Of a DNA stretch of 64,000 nt, positions 20,199-31,893 are shown piece by piece. The first letter of the stretch is position 1; each line of letters begins with the position of its first letter. The translations under genes and the position numbers were made by a program. The stretch is from contig NZ_DRFS01000022.1 in NCBI RefSeq assembly GCF_011050415.1, positions 124,001 to 188,000 on the forward strand. Direction: 5' to 3'. The DNA is from Halomonas sp. Lineage in GTDB: Bacteria > Pseudomonadota > Gammaproteobacteria > Pseudomonadales > Halomonadaceae. The notes beneath the pieces were generated by a model. That model was given only the letters and a program-made list of their open reading frames with translations, did not search any database and was not told the DNA's origin.

Positions 20199-20714
20199 AT
20201 GAAACTAATTCGAGCGATTGAGTCGCTAACCCGCTGGGCTGGCTGGGCTGGTGCGATATTGATTTTTCCTCTAGTGGGCGCGCTAGTCGTAGAAGTATTT
20301 AGCCGCTATGTGGCTGGACGCCCAACGTTATGGGCATTTGAAATTAGTTATATGGTCATGGGTGCAATGTTCATGCTGGGTATGGCTAATGCACTGCGGA
20401 TTGGACACCACGTCAGCGTTGATCTGGTATCGATGCAACTGGGTGATAAGGCTAATGCGCTGCTGCGTATTATTGGCTATTTACTGTTTTTGCCCATTTT
20501 AGGATGGCTGGTGTGGGAGCTTTTTCATTATGCCCTGCAAGCCTTCAACTCCAATGAGCGCTCAGGTCGTTCTGCTTGGAACCCTATTGTCTGGCCGATT
20601 TTAACGATTTGGTTTATTGGGTTTGCCTTACTCGCCCTGCAAGTAGTGGCTGAAATGTTAAAGGCGGTAGCCATACTGCGCGGACAGCCCCTGCCTGAGG
20701 AGCCCGCATTATGA
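20199..20714 (+). CDS. TRAP transporter small membrane subunit (DctQ)
   Basis: It has 171 residues and four hydrophobic helices. The DctQ signature region appears as EVFSRYVAGRPTLWAFEISY (about residues 30-50), followed by AMFMLGMANALRIGHHVSVDL. It forms the membrane complex with DctM. Its stop overlaps the dctM start as ATGA. Confidence 0.92.
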   Translation: MKLIRAIESLTRWAGWAGAILIFPLVGALVVEVFSRYVAGRPTLWAFEISYMVMGAMFMLGMANALRIGHHVSVDLVSMQLGDKANALLRIIGYLLFLPILGWLVWELFHYALQAFNSNERSGRSAWNPIVWPILTIWFIGFALLALQVVAEMLKAVAILRGQPLPEEPAL

Positions 20715-22039
20715 GCAGCTATTTATCGTTATTGATGTTTCCGGCGCTAATGGCGTTTATTTTCTCCGGTTTTCCCATCGCATTCTCGATGATCTTGGTG
20801 GCAACGGGCTTTGGGATTATCCAGTTTGGCGATGTAGCGGCGTATCAACTGCTAACCAAAATCGAAGATACCGCGTCTAATTCAATCCTGGCCGCTGTAC
20901 CACTGTTTATCTTTATGGGTGCAATGCTCGAGCGCTCAGGAATTGCCGTACGGCTATTTGAGGCGATCCATATGTGGACGCGCCGCTTACCCGGTGGTTT
21001 AGGGGTTGGCGCGATTGTAATGGGGACTCTATTTGCTGCCTCAAGCGGTGTGGTGGGCGCGACCGAAGCCGTTATCGGGATGCTCGCAATACCGGTAATG
21101 CTGAAACACCACTACAACAAAAGCCTGATTTCAGGGACGATTTGTGCCAGTGGCTCGCTGGGTACTGCTATTCCGCCTTCCATTACTGTAGTGGTGTTAG
21201 GGCCTGTGGCTGGCGTTTCTGTTGGGGCACTATTTAGTGGCCTGCTGATTCCTGGCTTTTTAATGGCGGTGATGTTTTTAATCTATATCGTTGGCGTAGC
21301 CTACTTAAAACCAGAGATGGCACCACGGGTGGAAGAGAGCGAGCCAGACGTAAGCTGGCAGGAAAAAATGCGCGTCACCATGGTGGCGTTATTGCCTACG
21401 ATGCTGCTGATTTTTACCGTGCTCGGCACCATCTTAATGGGCTTGGCAACGCCAACGGAAGCTGCGGCCTGTGGGGCACTCGGTTCGGTGCTGCTGGCGC
21501 TGGCTTATCGCAATCTAACGCGGGATGTTCTGTGGCATGCGGCGATCAAAACCATGAATATCTCGGCGATGATTCTGCTGATCGTGATGGGTGGCAGTAT
21601 GTTTGCAGGGGTGTTTTTTGCCTCGGGCGGTATGGCGACAGTGCAGTCACTGCTAATGGATACCGGCTTAAGCCCCTGGATGATTCTTGGCTTGATCCTG
21701 CTGATCGCCTTTATCGCAGGCTTCGTGCTGGATTTGATCTCAGTGGTGCTGATCATCATTCCCGTGGCGATGCCGATTGTACGCATGCTGGGTTTCGATG
21801 AGATTTGGTTCTGCGTCGCGTTCCTAGTGGTGCTGCAAACCAGTTACTTAACACCTCCGCTTGCACCGGCTATCTTTTACTTAAGAGCCATTACACCTCC
21901 AGAGATTACGCTCAAGCATATGTACTGGGGTGTGGTGCCATTTATCATCGCGCAGCTAGTGGTGCTAGCGCTGGTACTGGCTTTCCCAAGCCTTGCGTTG
22001 TGGCTACCTGATGTAATGAGCGGACCTTCCTGGCGCTAG
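20711..22039 (+). CDS. TRAP transporter large membrane subunit (DctM)
   Basis: It has 442 residues and about 12 hydrophobic segments. It is the sodium-coupled translocation subunit. Conserved stretches include VPLFIFMGAMLERSGIA, the SSGVVGATEAVIGMLAIPVM helix, ICASGSLGTAIPPSI and LQTSYLTPPLAPAIFYL, all typical of DctM. It closes the operon and is followed by a terminator at 22061. Confidence 0.95.
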   Translation: MSSYLSLLMFPALMAFIFSGFPIAFSMILVATGFGIIQFGDVAAYQLLTKIEDTASNSILAAVPLFIFMGAMLERSGIAVRLFEAIHMWTRRLPGGLGVGAIVMGTLFAASSGVVGATEAVIGMLAIPVMLKHHYNKSLISGTICASGSLGTAIPPSITVVVLGPVAGVSVGALFSGLLIPGFLMAVMFLIYIVGVAYLKPEMAPRVEESEPDVSWQEKMRVTMVALLPTMLLIFTVLGTILMGLATPTEAAACGALGSVLLALAYRNLTRDVLWHAAIKTMNISAMILLIVMGGSMFAGVFFASGGMATVQSLLMDTGLSPWMILGLILLIAFIAGFVLDLISVVLIIIPVAMPIVRMLGFDEIWFCVAFLVVLQTSYLTPPLAPAIFYLRAITPPEITLKHMYWGVVPFIIAQLVVLALVLAFPSLALWLPDVMSGPSWR

Positions 22040-22060
22040 CCTGCGTCTGTTATGTCTATT

Positions 22061-22090
22061 GATGCCGCCTTTGTGCGGCATCACTTTTTT
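22061..22090 (+). terminator. Terminator of the TRAP operon
   Basis: Stem GATGCCGC / GCGGCATC with a 6-base loop, then ACTTTTTT. Confidence 0.9.
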
Positions 22091-22149
22091 CTGATTATCA
22101 CGGTTAGGAGAAAGGGAAACTTTAACTAAAAAGGAGTATATCAATATTG

Positions 22150-22178
22150 TTAGCATGCTAATTAATTGTTAGACTAAC
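22150..22178. promoter_or_regulatory. Tandem SlyA/MarR-like palindromes
   Basis: Two perfect palindromes: TTAGCATGCTAA at 22150-22161 and GTTAGACTAAC at 22168-22178. The first differs by one base from the SlyA consensus TTAGCAAGCTAA. They lie 39-67 bp before the HlyD-type gene and probably act as its operator. No marR/slyA gene is nearby. Confidence 0.6.
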
Positions 22179-22216
22179 GTCTATGCATTGATCTGTGCCT
22201 AACAAGTGAGCTTCGC

Positions 22217-23278
22217 ATGACCCCCGATCAAACATTTGCCCGCTGGGTAAAGGTGGCGATTGCCGCCTTTGTGCTGCTATTTATCTACTTTTTACTTGCT
22301 GACAGCTTTATGCCCATGACCCCAGAGGCCAGGGTGATGCGCCCGGTTACGCGCATTGCACCGGAACTCGGCGGCCCGGTGGGTGCCGTGTTGGTGAATG
22401 ATCACCAGCATGTGGAAAAAGGTGATGTGCTGTTTCAGTTAGACCCAGCGCCTTTTCAACTTGCCGTTGACCAAGCACAGCTGAACCGGGAGCAGGCAGA
22501 GCGGGAGAATGCTCGCTTGGAAGCTGAGTTAACTTCTGCCCAGGCTGAACTGGCTTCCGCTCAAGCGACGGCTGCCGAACGTCAGGGTGAGCTTCGCCGT
22601 GCGGAAACATTGATTGCGCGGCAGAGTGTATCTCGCCAACAGTATGAGCAGCAGGTTGCCGCTGAACGCACCGCGCAGGCTAGCGTAGCGGCGGCAAGAG
22701 CAAAAATAGTCAGTTTGGAAGTGCAATTAGGTGACGCTGGTGAGACTAACCTGCGGTTGCGCCAAGCGGACAATGCGCTAGCCCAAGCGCAGTTGGATCT
22801 TGCTCATACTCAGGTGCGTGCTGCTCAAGCGGGCAGCGTTACCAACCTACAACTGGAAGTAGGCGACTACGTACAGGCGGGCCAACCAGTCATAGCGGTG
22901 GTAGCAGATGAGATAGACATCATTGCCGATTTTCGTGAAAAGAGTCTTCGCCATGTTGCCCCGGGAGACGCGGCGCAAATTGTGTTCGATGCCTGGCCAG
23001 GCCACGTATTTGATGCGCGGGTGGTGGCTATGGATGCCGGGGTGCGCGAAGGGCAGTTGGCGGCCGATGGGCAGCTGGCTGATATACCCACCACTGACCG
23101 TTGGGTACGCGATGCTCAACGGCTGCGTGTCCATGTAGCGCTAACGGAGCCGACTGCCCACTTACTACCCAGCGGCGCACGCGCCACGGTTCAGCTTCAG
23201 CCTGGCGGTGCCGCCCTGGCCAAGCCGTTTGTATGGCTCCAGGCCCATCTGATCAGCTTGCTGCACTATGTCTACTGA
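22217..23278 (+). CDS. HlyD-family membrane-fusion protein of an efflux pair
   Basis: It has 353 residues. One N-terminal membrane helix (about 11-30), then a biotinyl-lipoyl half-domain (VGAVLVNDHQHVEKGDVLFQLD), a long alpha-helical hairpin (about 80-190) rich in Ala/Gln/Glu, the second lipoyl half (AQAGSVTNLQLEVGDYVQAG) and a beta-barrel domain. It resembles AaeA, EmrA and YdhJ-type periplasmic adaptors. It overlaps the downstream DUF2955 gene by 11 bp, so the two probably form one pump. In E. coli the comparable ydhIJK genes adjoin slyA, which agrees with the operator seen upstream. Confidence 0.88.
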   Translation: MTPDQTFARWVKVAIAAFVLLFIYFLLADSFMPMTPEARVMRPVTRIAPELGGPVGAVLVNDHQHVEKGDVLFQLDPAPFQLAVDQAQLNREQAERENARLEAELTSAQAELASAQATAAERQGELRRAETLIARQSVSRQQYEQQVAAERTAQASVAAARAKIVSLEVQLGDAGETNLRLRQADNALAQAQLDLAHTQVRAAQAGSVTNLQLEVGDYVQAGQPVIAVVADEIDIIADFREKSLRHVAPGDAAQIVFDAWPGHVFDARVVAMDAGVREGQLAADGQLADIPTTDRWVRDAQRLRVHVALTEPTAHLLPSGARATVQLQPGGAALAKPFVWLQAHLISLLHYVY

Positions 23279-24326
23279 TAGGCTGCGGGTGGAGATAACC
23301 ACTCAGCGGGCTTCACGCCCAGCGCTGACCGAAAATGGCTTCCGGCAGTGCCTGCGCGTGGCGGGGGGCGGCGCATTGGGATTTATGGTCAGCCAGCTGA
23401 TGGGCTGGAACTATGGAGTGTTTTTTACCGTTTTCCCCATGTTCTTACTGGGTATGGTGCCGATTCTGAATGGCACTATTATTCGCCAGTTTTTAGCTAA
23501 TGTTTCGCTGAACGTACTTGAAGTTAGCCTGGTGGTTGGGTTGCTCAAGCATATGCCGGTGGTGATGACACTGGTGGTGCTGGGTATTTTCCTTTTCCGC
23601 TTTAACCTGATGGCGAAAGGGACGCTGTTTCTGTTTGGTGCCAATGGGGTGCTGACGTTAAGCATTCTGCTCCACTTTGCTAGCTACCCGAATGTGGACT
23701 TAAGTGATTTATTGGCCAGCAACCTCGCGGCCAGCGGTTTGGCGGTGTTTATCGCCATGCTGATGCACACACTCTTTCCCGACGTTGAAGTACGTAAGCC
23801 ACCGCTACGGCCAACCAAGTCATTGGCACAAATTCGCCATGAAACCCTGATGGGTGGCGCCACCGCCACGCTCTCTTTTGTCGTGTTTCAGGTATTTGAC
23901 CTGCAAGGCTCACTTTCTGCGCAGATGGCGACCATCTTGGTACTCTTCGCGTTGGGTTACTCCGGCGCAAAAGTCTCCGCGACTAAACGGGCCATTGGGA
24001 CACTATTAGGCTGTAATTTAGCGCTACTGATGCAGCTTTTGCTCTATACCCAGAGCCACCACTTCTTACTGGTGATAGTGCTTTACTGGCTGGGTTTGAT
24101 GCTCTTCGCCCGGGAGCATGTGCATGAAGGTGCGGGGTCTGGCGTGGGGTTTGGTGGCTTGACGACGCTGGGGATTCTGTTTGGGCAGTCGCTAGACCCG
24201 CAGCAAGACCTGGTTTACAGTGCGCTGTATCGTTTTTCATCCATGAGTGTGGCTCTGATGCTCACGCTGCTAGTCATGGCTTGCCTGCATGAACTCTTGA
24301 ATTTATGGGAGCCTACACGCTATTAA
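23268..24326 (+). CDS. DUF2955 inner-membrane protein (FUSC-like pump partner)
   Basis: It has 352 residues. About ten hydrophobic segments arranged as two halves, beginning after a basic N-terminus with FRQCLRVAGGGALGFMVSQLMGWNYGVFFTVFPMFLLG. DUF2955 proteins are regularly found next to HlyD-type adaptors and resemble the fusaric-acid-resistance (FUSC/AaeB) permeases in shape. Substrate is unknown; aromatic acids are a guess from AaeB. Its start lies inside the end of the adaptor gene. Confidence 0.82.
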   Translation: MSTDRLRVEITTQRASRPALTENGFRQCLRVAGGGALGFMVSQLMGWNYGVFFTVFPMFLLGMVPILNGTIIRQFLANVSLNVLEVSLVVGLLKHMPVVMTLVVLGIFLFRFNLMAKGTLFLFGANGVLTLSILLHFASYPNVDLSDLLASNLAASGLAVFIAMLMHTLFPDVEVRKPPLRPTKSLAQIRHETLMGGATATLSFVVFQVFDLQGSLSAQMATILVLFALGYSGAKVSATKRAIGTLLGCNLALLMQLLLYTQSHHFLLVIVLYWLGLMLFAREHVHEGAGSGVGFGGLTTLGILFGQSLDPQQDLVYSALYRFSSMSVALMLTLLVMACLHELLNLWEPTRY

Positions 24327-24463
24327 AAATAAACAGTTTATAAAAAAATCGCGCAACTTTTTGAATAAAAGCTACTCTGAGTGAGTGTCGACGTGTGATT
24401 AGTAGTGCAACGCACACTTTCGCATACGGCGTTTTCCCTACTAACGGATTAGAGGTGTTCGTC

Positions 24464-24646
24464 ATGACTGATAGCAAAACTGATAAAGCAAAAGGCACCG
24501 CCAACAAGGCATCTGGCAAAGTAAAAGAAGCTGCGGGCAAAGCGACTGGCAGCACTAAAACAGAAGCTAAAGGTAAAGCCCAGCAGGCGAAAGGCGAACT
24601 GCAGAAAGGCAAAGGTGAAGCCAAGGAACAGTTGAAGAAAAAGTAA
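24464..24646 (+). CDS. CsbD-like small stress protein
   Basis: It has 60 residues, very rich in Lys, Ala, Gly and Glu, with repeats such as AKGTANKASGKVKEAAGKAT typical of the CsbD-like family, whose members are induced by general stress and are probably disordered. I place the start at ATG 24464 because AGAGGTG lies six bases upstream and the residues before it are not family-like. A 10-bp hairpin follows. Confidence 0.85.
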   Translation: MTDSKTDKAKGTANKASGKVKEAAGKATGSTKTEAKGKAQQAKGELQKGKGEAKEQLKKK

Positions 24647-24666
24647 TTATTTTCTGCTAGTGATAA

Positions 24667-24690
24667 TACAGGGGCCTTTGGGCCCCTGTA
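24667..24690. terminator. Hairpin after the CsbD-like gene
   Basis: Perfect 10-bp stem TACAGGGGCC / GGCCCCTGTA with a 4-base loop. No T-run, so strength is uncertain. Confidence 0.6.
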
Positions 24691-24769
24691 CGCGTTGTAG
24701 CCTTCCTAATCTTTTCTATAACGCTATTCGATAGTAAAGCTTGTGCAGGCAGCGTCCACTGCTCAGTAA

Positions 24770-25984
24770 TCAGTGACCATGCGACATGCCGCTACCGCCA
24801 ACGGCGACAATATTGAACGGCTTTCCTTCCAGCGCCATCTCATCAACTTTCTCAAAGCGTTCTGCATTTACGAAATGCAGTGTCTCTGTTGCTGGGTCTG
24901 TGACGACAATGTTATCTCCCGCCACGGCGATACGAGGGCGTGGATCGTTCCAATGGCCATCCATCGAGTACGGTTCAGTTAAGCGCAGTGATTGTGTTAG
25001 CTCGCCACTCAACACATCGACTTGGTGCAGTTGGCCATCTTCCGTAAATACGTAGGCAAACCGAGCGCGGATGGGATCGACCGTAAAGTGGACACGCCGG
25101 GTAGGTAACTGCACGAGCTGAAAGCCTTCTTCAGCTTGAGACGGATCAACAATCACGATGCGGTCTGCGCCATAGTTACCGACAAAGTACTGCAATCCTT
25201 TACCGCCGAGCAGTGTAGAAGCGCTGCCCTCAGGCAGTGACTCAGGGTAGGGCAAGTGCTCAATTTCTGGCGTGCCATTATTCGTCGAAATTATTAATAG
25301 GCCAGTGCTGCAAGCAAGGGCATAAAGGCTGCCAGAACCCGCTGAACCGTGTAGCCCTGGGCAAGCGACGTCCTCTCCAATACGGTTACCTTCAAAGTCG
25401 ACCACTCGGGCACCAATAGGGCGCTGGGAAGCATCTTCAGCGTTGGGAATAGAGACCACCGCATGATGCTGGTAGGGCACCGCAACGCCATGATGGGCAG
25501 CCTCAATGTTCGCAGTGCGTACCTCTGACTGCCCATCAAGCACCGCATTTTCAGTAAAGAAGCGAGCAGTATCTTCACCATCAAACCACTGGGCGATATA
25601 GCCTTGCTGTTCAACAAAGTGAGCAGGTCGGTCCCCCGTGAATTCAACATCTAAAAGTGCTGGCGAGCTGACATCAATATCCGCGTGGTCACCGTGATCG
25701 TGAAAGGCAATCCCGGTATTGATGGCTGAAACGACCCCAGTGGCACCCTGAACGGCAAATACCGTTTCGCCGCTGCTGGAACGATGAAGCGCCGCTGGCC
25801 CACTCAGTTCGAATGAGTCGATAACCTCTTTATCAACGGCGTCGATAACATTAACGACAGAAGCCTCTTGGTCAGCGACTAAAAGACGCCACACGGTAAC
25901 GCTCTCATCGTGGGCGAATACAGCTGTGCTACCAAGGGTGGTTGCTAGCGCGGCGATAGCCCCGCTTAAAATTCGCTGCTTCAC
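24770..25984 (-). CDS. aztD: AztD-like periplasmic zinc metallochaperone
   Basis: It has 404 residues. Signal peptide cleaved near VFAHDES (about 24). The mature protein reads as a beta-propeller of short repeats (VTVWRLLVADQEASVVNVIDA; HLPYPESLPEGSASTLLGGKGLQYFVGNYG). A His/Asp-rich metal stretch AFHDHGDHADID at about 93-105 and a C-terminal MSHGH are seen. AztD is known from Paracoccus as a chaperone that passes zinc to the binding protein AztC. Here it lies 62 bp after aztC in the same operon, which supports the call. The ABC permease and ATPase (aztB, aztA) are not in the window. Confidence 0.82.
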   Translation of the reverse strand: MKQRILSGAIAALATTLGSTAVFAHDESVTVWRLLVADQEASVVNVIDAVDKEVIDSFELSGPAALHRSSSGETVFAVQGATGVVSAINTGIAFHDHGDHADIDVSSPALLDVEFTGDRPAHFVEQQGYIAQWFDGEDTARFFTENAVLDGQSEVRTANIEAAHHGVAVPYQHHAVVSIPNAEDASQRPIGARVVDFEGNRIGEDVACPGLHGSAGSGSLYALACSTGLLIISTNNGTPEIEHLPYPESLPEGSASTLLGGKGLQYFVGNYGADRIVIVDPSQAEEGFQLVQLPTRRVHFTVDPIRARFAYVFTEDGQLHQVDVLSGELTQSLRLTEPYSMDGHWNDPRPRIAVAGDNIVVTDPATETLHFVNAERFEKVDEMALEGKPFNIVAVGGSGMSHGH

Positions 25985-26046
25985 TACAAATCTCCTTTTT
26001 TATGAAGGCTAATCATTGCCCAGTGGGGGGTGTTCAAAACTGGGAG

Positions 26047-26976
26047 TTACGGCTTAGCGAGTGCTGCTGCCAAAGTCTCAACATTGTGTCGCATCATGGT
26101 TTCATAGCTGGCGGCTGGACCATCTGCTGCTGATAGCGCATCAGAGTAGAGGATGCCGCCCATTGGCAATCCTGCTTCGGTTGCGATTTGCTCAACTAGA
26201 CGTGGATTTGAGATGTTTTCAGCGAACACCGCCGCCACTTGCTGCTCTTGTATCGCATCGATTAAGCCAGCGACGTTGGCAGCGGTCGCTTCGGATTCTG
26301 TGGAGATACCCTGGGGAGCGAGAAAGGTGATGCCGTAGTCATTCTCGAAATAGCGGAAAGCGTGGTGGGCCACGACAGCCGTTCGTCGTTCATTTGGAAT
26401 AGTCGCAATGGTGTTGCGGATATCTTTTTCGAGCGCTTTCAGGGTGGTGATATAGCGCTGCTGATTGGCTTCATATTCGGCGCAACCGTCAGCGTCAGCG
26501 GCGCAGAAGGCCTGCACAATATTGCTGACATAAACGTGGGCGTTGTTCACCGACTGCCAAGCATGGGGGTCGTTTGGTGCTTCATGAAAAACAGCCCTAT
26601 CGCCATAGTAGTGGTAATGGCCACCTTGTGGGTCAGGGAGGATATCGGCGTTATCGGTCAGGGTGATAATCTCGGCAGCACTGCCGCTAGCCTCAATCAG
26701 GCGGGTTAAAAAACCCTCAAACATTAGCCCATTAATTAGTATCACATCGGCTTGAGCGACGGCTCTTACGTCGGCAGGTGTTGGTTCATACATATGGGCA
26801 TCTGAATTCGGCCCGACAATCGAAGTAAGCTCGATACGTTCACCGCCCACTTGGCGTGCAAGGTCTTCAATAATGGAGAATGATGCGACCACATTGAGCC
26901 CTGACGTGTCGCTGGAAGCTGTCCCTGGCATTAACCACAGCAGTAGAATCGGTGCTAGTCGCTTGAAAAGTGGCAA
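26047..26976 (-). CDS. aztC: Zinc-binding ABC-type periplasmic protein (AztC-like)
   Basis: It has 309 residues. Signal peptide, then a cluster A-I (ZnuA/AztC) fold. Ligand-type histidines lie in GPNSDAHMYEPTPADV, VAHHAFRYFENDYG and NDPHAWQSVNNAHVYVSN. A flexible His-rich loop GGHYHYYGDRAVFHE sits where AztC and ZnuA have theirs. ENISNPRLVEQIATEAGLP is a family stretch. GAAGGAG lies just upstream of the start. A Zur-like palindrome is about 30-44 bp before the start, so zinc-responsive repression is likely. Confidence 0.9.
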   Translation of the reverse strand: MPLFKRLAPILLLWLMPGTASSDTSGLNVVASFSIIEDLARQVGGERIELTSIVGPNSDAHMYEPTPADVRAVAQADVILINGLMFEGFLTRLIEASGSAAEIITLTDNADILPDPQGGHYHYYGDRAVFHEAPNDPHAWQSVNNAHVYVSNIVQAFCAADADGCAEYEANQQRYITTLKALEKDIRNTIATIPNERRTAVVAHHAFRYFENDYGITFLAPQGISTESEATAANVAGLIDAIQEQQVAAVFAENISNPRLVEQIATEAGLPMGGILYSDALSAADGPAASYETMMRHNVETLAAALAKP

Positions 26977-27005
26977 AACAAGGCTCCTTCTGACATTTTA
27001 TAGTA

Positions 27006-27020
27006 TGTTATATCATATCA
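27006..27020. promoter_or_regulatory. Zur-like operator before aztC
   Basis: TGTTATATCATATCA is an imperfect 15-bp palindrome resembling the Zur consensus TGTTATAATATAACA, in the aztC promoter region. Weak alone, but supported by the zinc genes. Confidence 0.5.
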
Positions 27021-27200
27021 TTTAGTGCATCTGAAAGAGCTTCTCGTTACTTATGCATGATCGAAGGAGGAGCATAAGCAGTACTTCATGTTCTACTTAA
27101 ATCCATATCGGGCGCGCGCTTGCCTACTTGCCTTAAGTCAATGGCAGTTCAGTTATACAATGCCAACTCTATGGAGTTACACCGTAATTGGTTACAAAAG

Positions 27201-27259
27201 AAAAACCCGCTGACTAGCACTTGTACAATGATTATTTGTACAGCTATCAGCGGGTTTTT
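27201..27259. terminator. Long hairpin terminator after the lipoprotein gene
   Basis: AAAAACCCGCTGA at 27201 pairs with TCAGCGGGTTTTT ending at 27259, and TAGC/GCTA plus two TTGTACA blocks lie within. A and T tracts flank both sides, so it can terminate in both directions; the lipoprotein gene (minus) ends 28 bp away. Confidence 0.85.
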
Positions 27260-27286
27260 CAAATTACACTACAAAGCAGCCAGGTC

Positions 27287-28996
27287 TTAGTTCAGCTCGA
27301 GCGAAATACTCATTTCAAGGCCTGCGTCATCTACTTCGAACCAGTACTCCATATTCTTGTAGATATCACCGTACTGCTTGAGCATTTCAATATCGGATTC
27401 GGACATATCATCGGTTGGCGTCTGCTCCATTACATCGGCCAGCGAATGATAAAACTCGCCTGTCAGGTGACCATAGAACAGCAGGTCGCGCTCAGAAATG
27501 GGGGCTTCCAGCTCTGACTGCAGTGCCGCTGAATCATTGATGCCAGCGCCCAGTACAACGGCCGTTTCAGACATGGCCGCATAAAGCTCCGGTGCGTCTG
27601 GTGGCAGCATCATGCTCTCGATTCTCTGGGCTTCAGCGCCGGGCGCTAGTTCAAGCTCACTTAGCTCAGGCAAGAAGGCGCTTGCGGTAGAAAGTAAGGC
27701 CAGCGGGTTTTGTGAGGCAAGGGCCAGGACGCCCATAACGGTGGGCTGACCGTTGGCCACTGCCAGACTATCAATTCGCGCATTAAAGCCTGAAAGCGCC
27801 GGGCCAATCATCGCGGTGATGGGGTTGTTGATCGCCAAGCTAACCTCATTCCAGGCGCTGTTCAAATCCTGAAGCTCATCACAGCTGAAGGGGTTCTGGC
27901 GAAGTTCGCGAGCATATTTCTGAACGGTCTGTGCCAGTACCGGCAGGTTTACGGCCATACCGAAGCTGGCGATACCGTGTGAGCTGCCAAGACCCGGGAC
28001 CTGGGTTGTCAGGGCACGTAGGTCGCTGACAATCTCTTCATCGGTCTGCAGGATGACATTCATCTCCATGCGGTCGAGATTATACTCACGCATGCCCATT
28101 ACCAGGCCAGGGAGACGGCTGGTGATGCGGTCGATGTCCGCCTGGCAGGTGGATAAATCCAAAGGCTCTGCATCCAGCGCTTCCATCAGCGCCTGAGTAC
28201 CTGGATGGGTAGGTGTGCCCAGCTCGTTAATCAGGCGAGAAGAGTAGAGCTGCCCCGCACCGTAAGGTGTGAAACCATGGCGCTGCTCAAGCTCTGCCAA
28301 TGCATCGGTATCACCGATGTTGCTATCGGGCAGGGTGTTGCCTAGCACCTGGGCCAGTAGCTCGTCGCTGGCATCCTGGGGCACGACAGATATCAACAGT
28401 TGCTGATCAATAATGGTCATGATCGCTTTGATCGGACCATCTTGGGTTATTACCCAGTACTCATTGCCGTCAGTGGTGGCCGTGTTCAGGCTGATATCAG
28501 CCTTGGTCAGAATGCGCTGCAGCGTATCGCGGAAGGCCGCTTCATCGTGAAGCTCCATGCGCAGAACAGGCATCAGGCCAAGTCCATAAAAAGCGACCTG
28601 AGGCCCCATGGAGAGGCCCAGCGCATGAACATCATCCAGCGTTTCAACGCCCTCTAGCTCTTCAATCGTGGCGATTAGCAGCGTCATTAACGAGTACAGC
28701 ACGTCGTCGTCTATATCGTGCAGCATGGCGCGGAGTTCATTTAGATCAGACTCAAAGCCATCCTGAGACTGCATGCGCTGATAAATTTCAAAGGCTTCTT
28801 GTTCAGGCAATGTTTCACGCGATGCCATGAAGTAGGGGGAGTCAGCGGGGATGTATTTCAGCATGGGGGCAGTGGTATTTTGCGACGCCTCCTGCTGTGT
28901 GCTAGCAGCCGTTGTTTCGTTATCATCGCTGCAGGCACTAAGCAAGCCAGTGCTTAACAGGGCAAGGGATACCGCCATGGAAAGTTTGGTTTTCAT
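27287..28996 (-). CDS. Large predicted lipoprotein of unknown function
   Basis: It has 569 residues. The signal ends in lipobox LLSAC (Cys22), followed by DDNE, which by the +2 Asp rule could favour retention in the inner membrane. The mature protein is acidic and mainly alpha-helical, starting LKYIPADSPYFMASRETLPEQEAFEIYQ, the opening seen in proteins that treat model substrates as protein-level penalty scores (DUF3352-like), but I do not recognise a family with certainty. Internal FYGLGLMPVLRMEL and FGMAVNLPVLAQTV look like repeated beta elements. A Fur-like box lies about 60 bp upstream. No operon partner. Confidence 0.7.
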   Translation of the reverse strand: MKTKLSMAVSLALLSTGLLSACSDDNETTAASTQQEASQNTTAPMLKYIPADSPYFMASRETLPEQEAFEIYQRMQSQDGFESDLNELRAMLHDIDDDVLYSLMTLLIATIEELEGVETLDDVHALGLSMGPQVAFYGLGLMPVLRMELHDEAAFRDTLQRILTKADISLNTATTDGNEYWVITQDGPIKAIMTIIDQQLLISVVPQDASDELLAQVLGNTLPDSNIGDTDALAELEQRHGFTPYGAGQLYSSRLINELGTPTHPGTQALMEALDAEPLDLSTCQADIDRITSRLPGLVMGMREYNLDRMEMNVILQTDEEIVSDLRALTTQVPGLGSSHGIASFGMAVNLPVLAQTVQKYARELRQNPFSCDELQDLNSAWNEVSLAINNPITAMIGPALSGFNARIDSLAVANGQPTVMGVLALASQNPLALLSTASAFLPELSELELAPGAEAQRIESMMLPPDAPELYAAMSETAVVLGAGINDSAALQSELEAPISERDLLFYGHLTGEFYHSLADVMEQTPTDDMSESDIEMLKQYGDIYKNMEYWFEVDDAGLEMSISLELN

Positions 28997-29056
28997 CCGG
29001 AATCAGTTCTTTGCAAGGTGTTGGATTTAAATCAATCGTTGTGAATAGAATGCATT

Positions 29057-29075
29057 GCAAATGAGAATCATACAC
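29057..29075. promoter_or_regulatory. Fur-box-like site
   Basis: GCAAATGAGAATCATACAC matches the 19-bp Fur consensus at about 13 positions, including the core AATGAnAATCAT. It lies 61 bp upstream of the lipoprotein gene start, the only gene it could sensibly control. Confidence 0.55.
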
Positions 29076-29193
29076 GAACAATGTATAATTAGTCTCTATT
29101 TTGGTGAAAATACTCTTAATACGTTAAGCGCAGATGCAGTAAAGACGGAGTAGGACTGTAGAGGTGGCTTCCAAGCCTAAGAGGCTATCGGGT

Positions 29194-29231
29194 AAAAATG
29201 GCCCTTGAGCTTTACTAGATCTCAAGGGCCA
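29194..29231 (-). terminator. Terminator of the tenA-thiC operon
   Basis: Stem TGGCCCTTGAG / CTCAAGGGCCA with an 11-base loop. On the minus strand it is followed by TTTTTA. It ends 36 bp past the thiC stop. Confidence 0.9.
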
Positions 29232-29266
29232 CGTGCAGCGGCAAAGCGGTTCAGTCAGTCGATTTT

Positions 29267-31889
<2,623 letters not shown>

Positions 31890-31893
31890 GATG

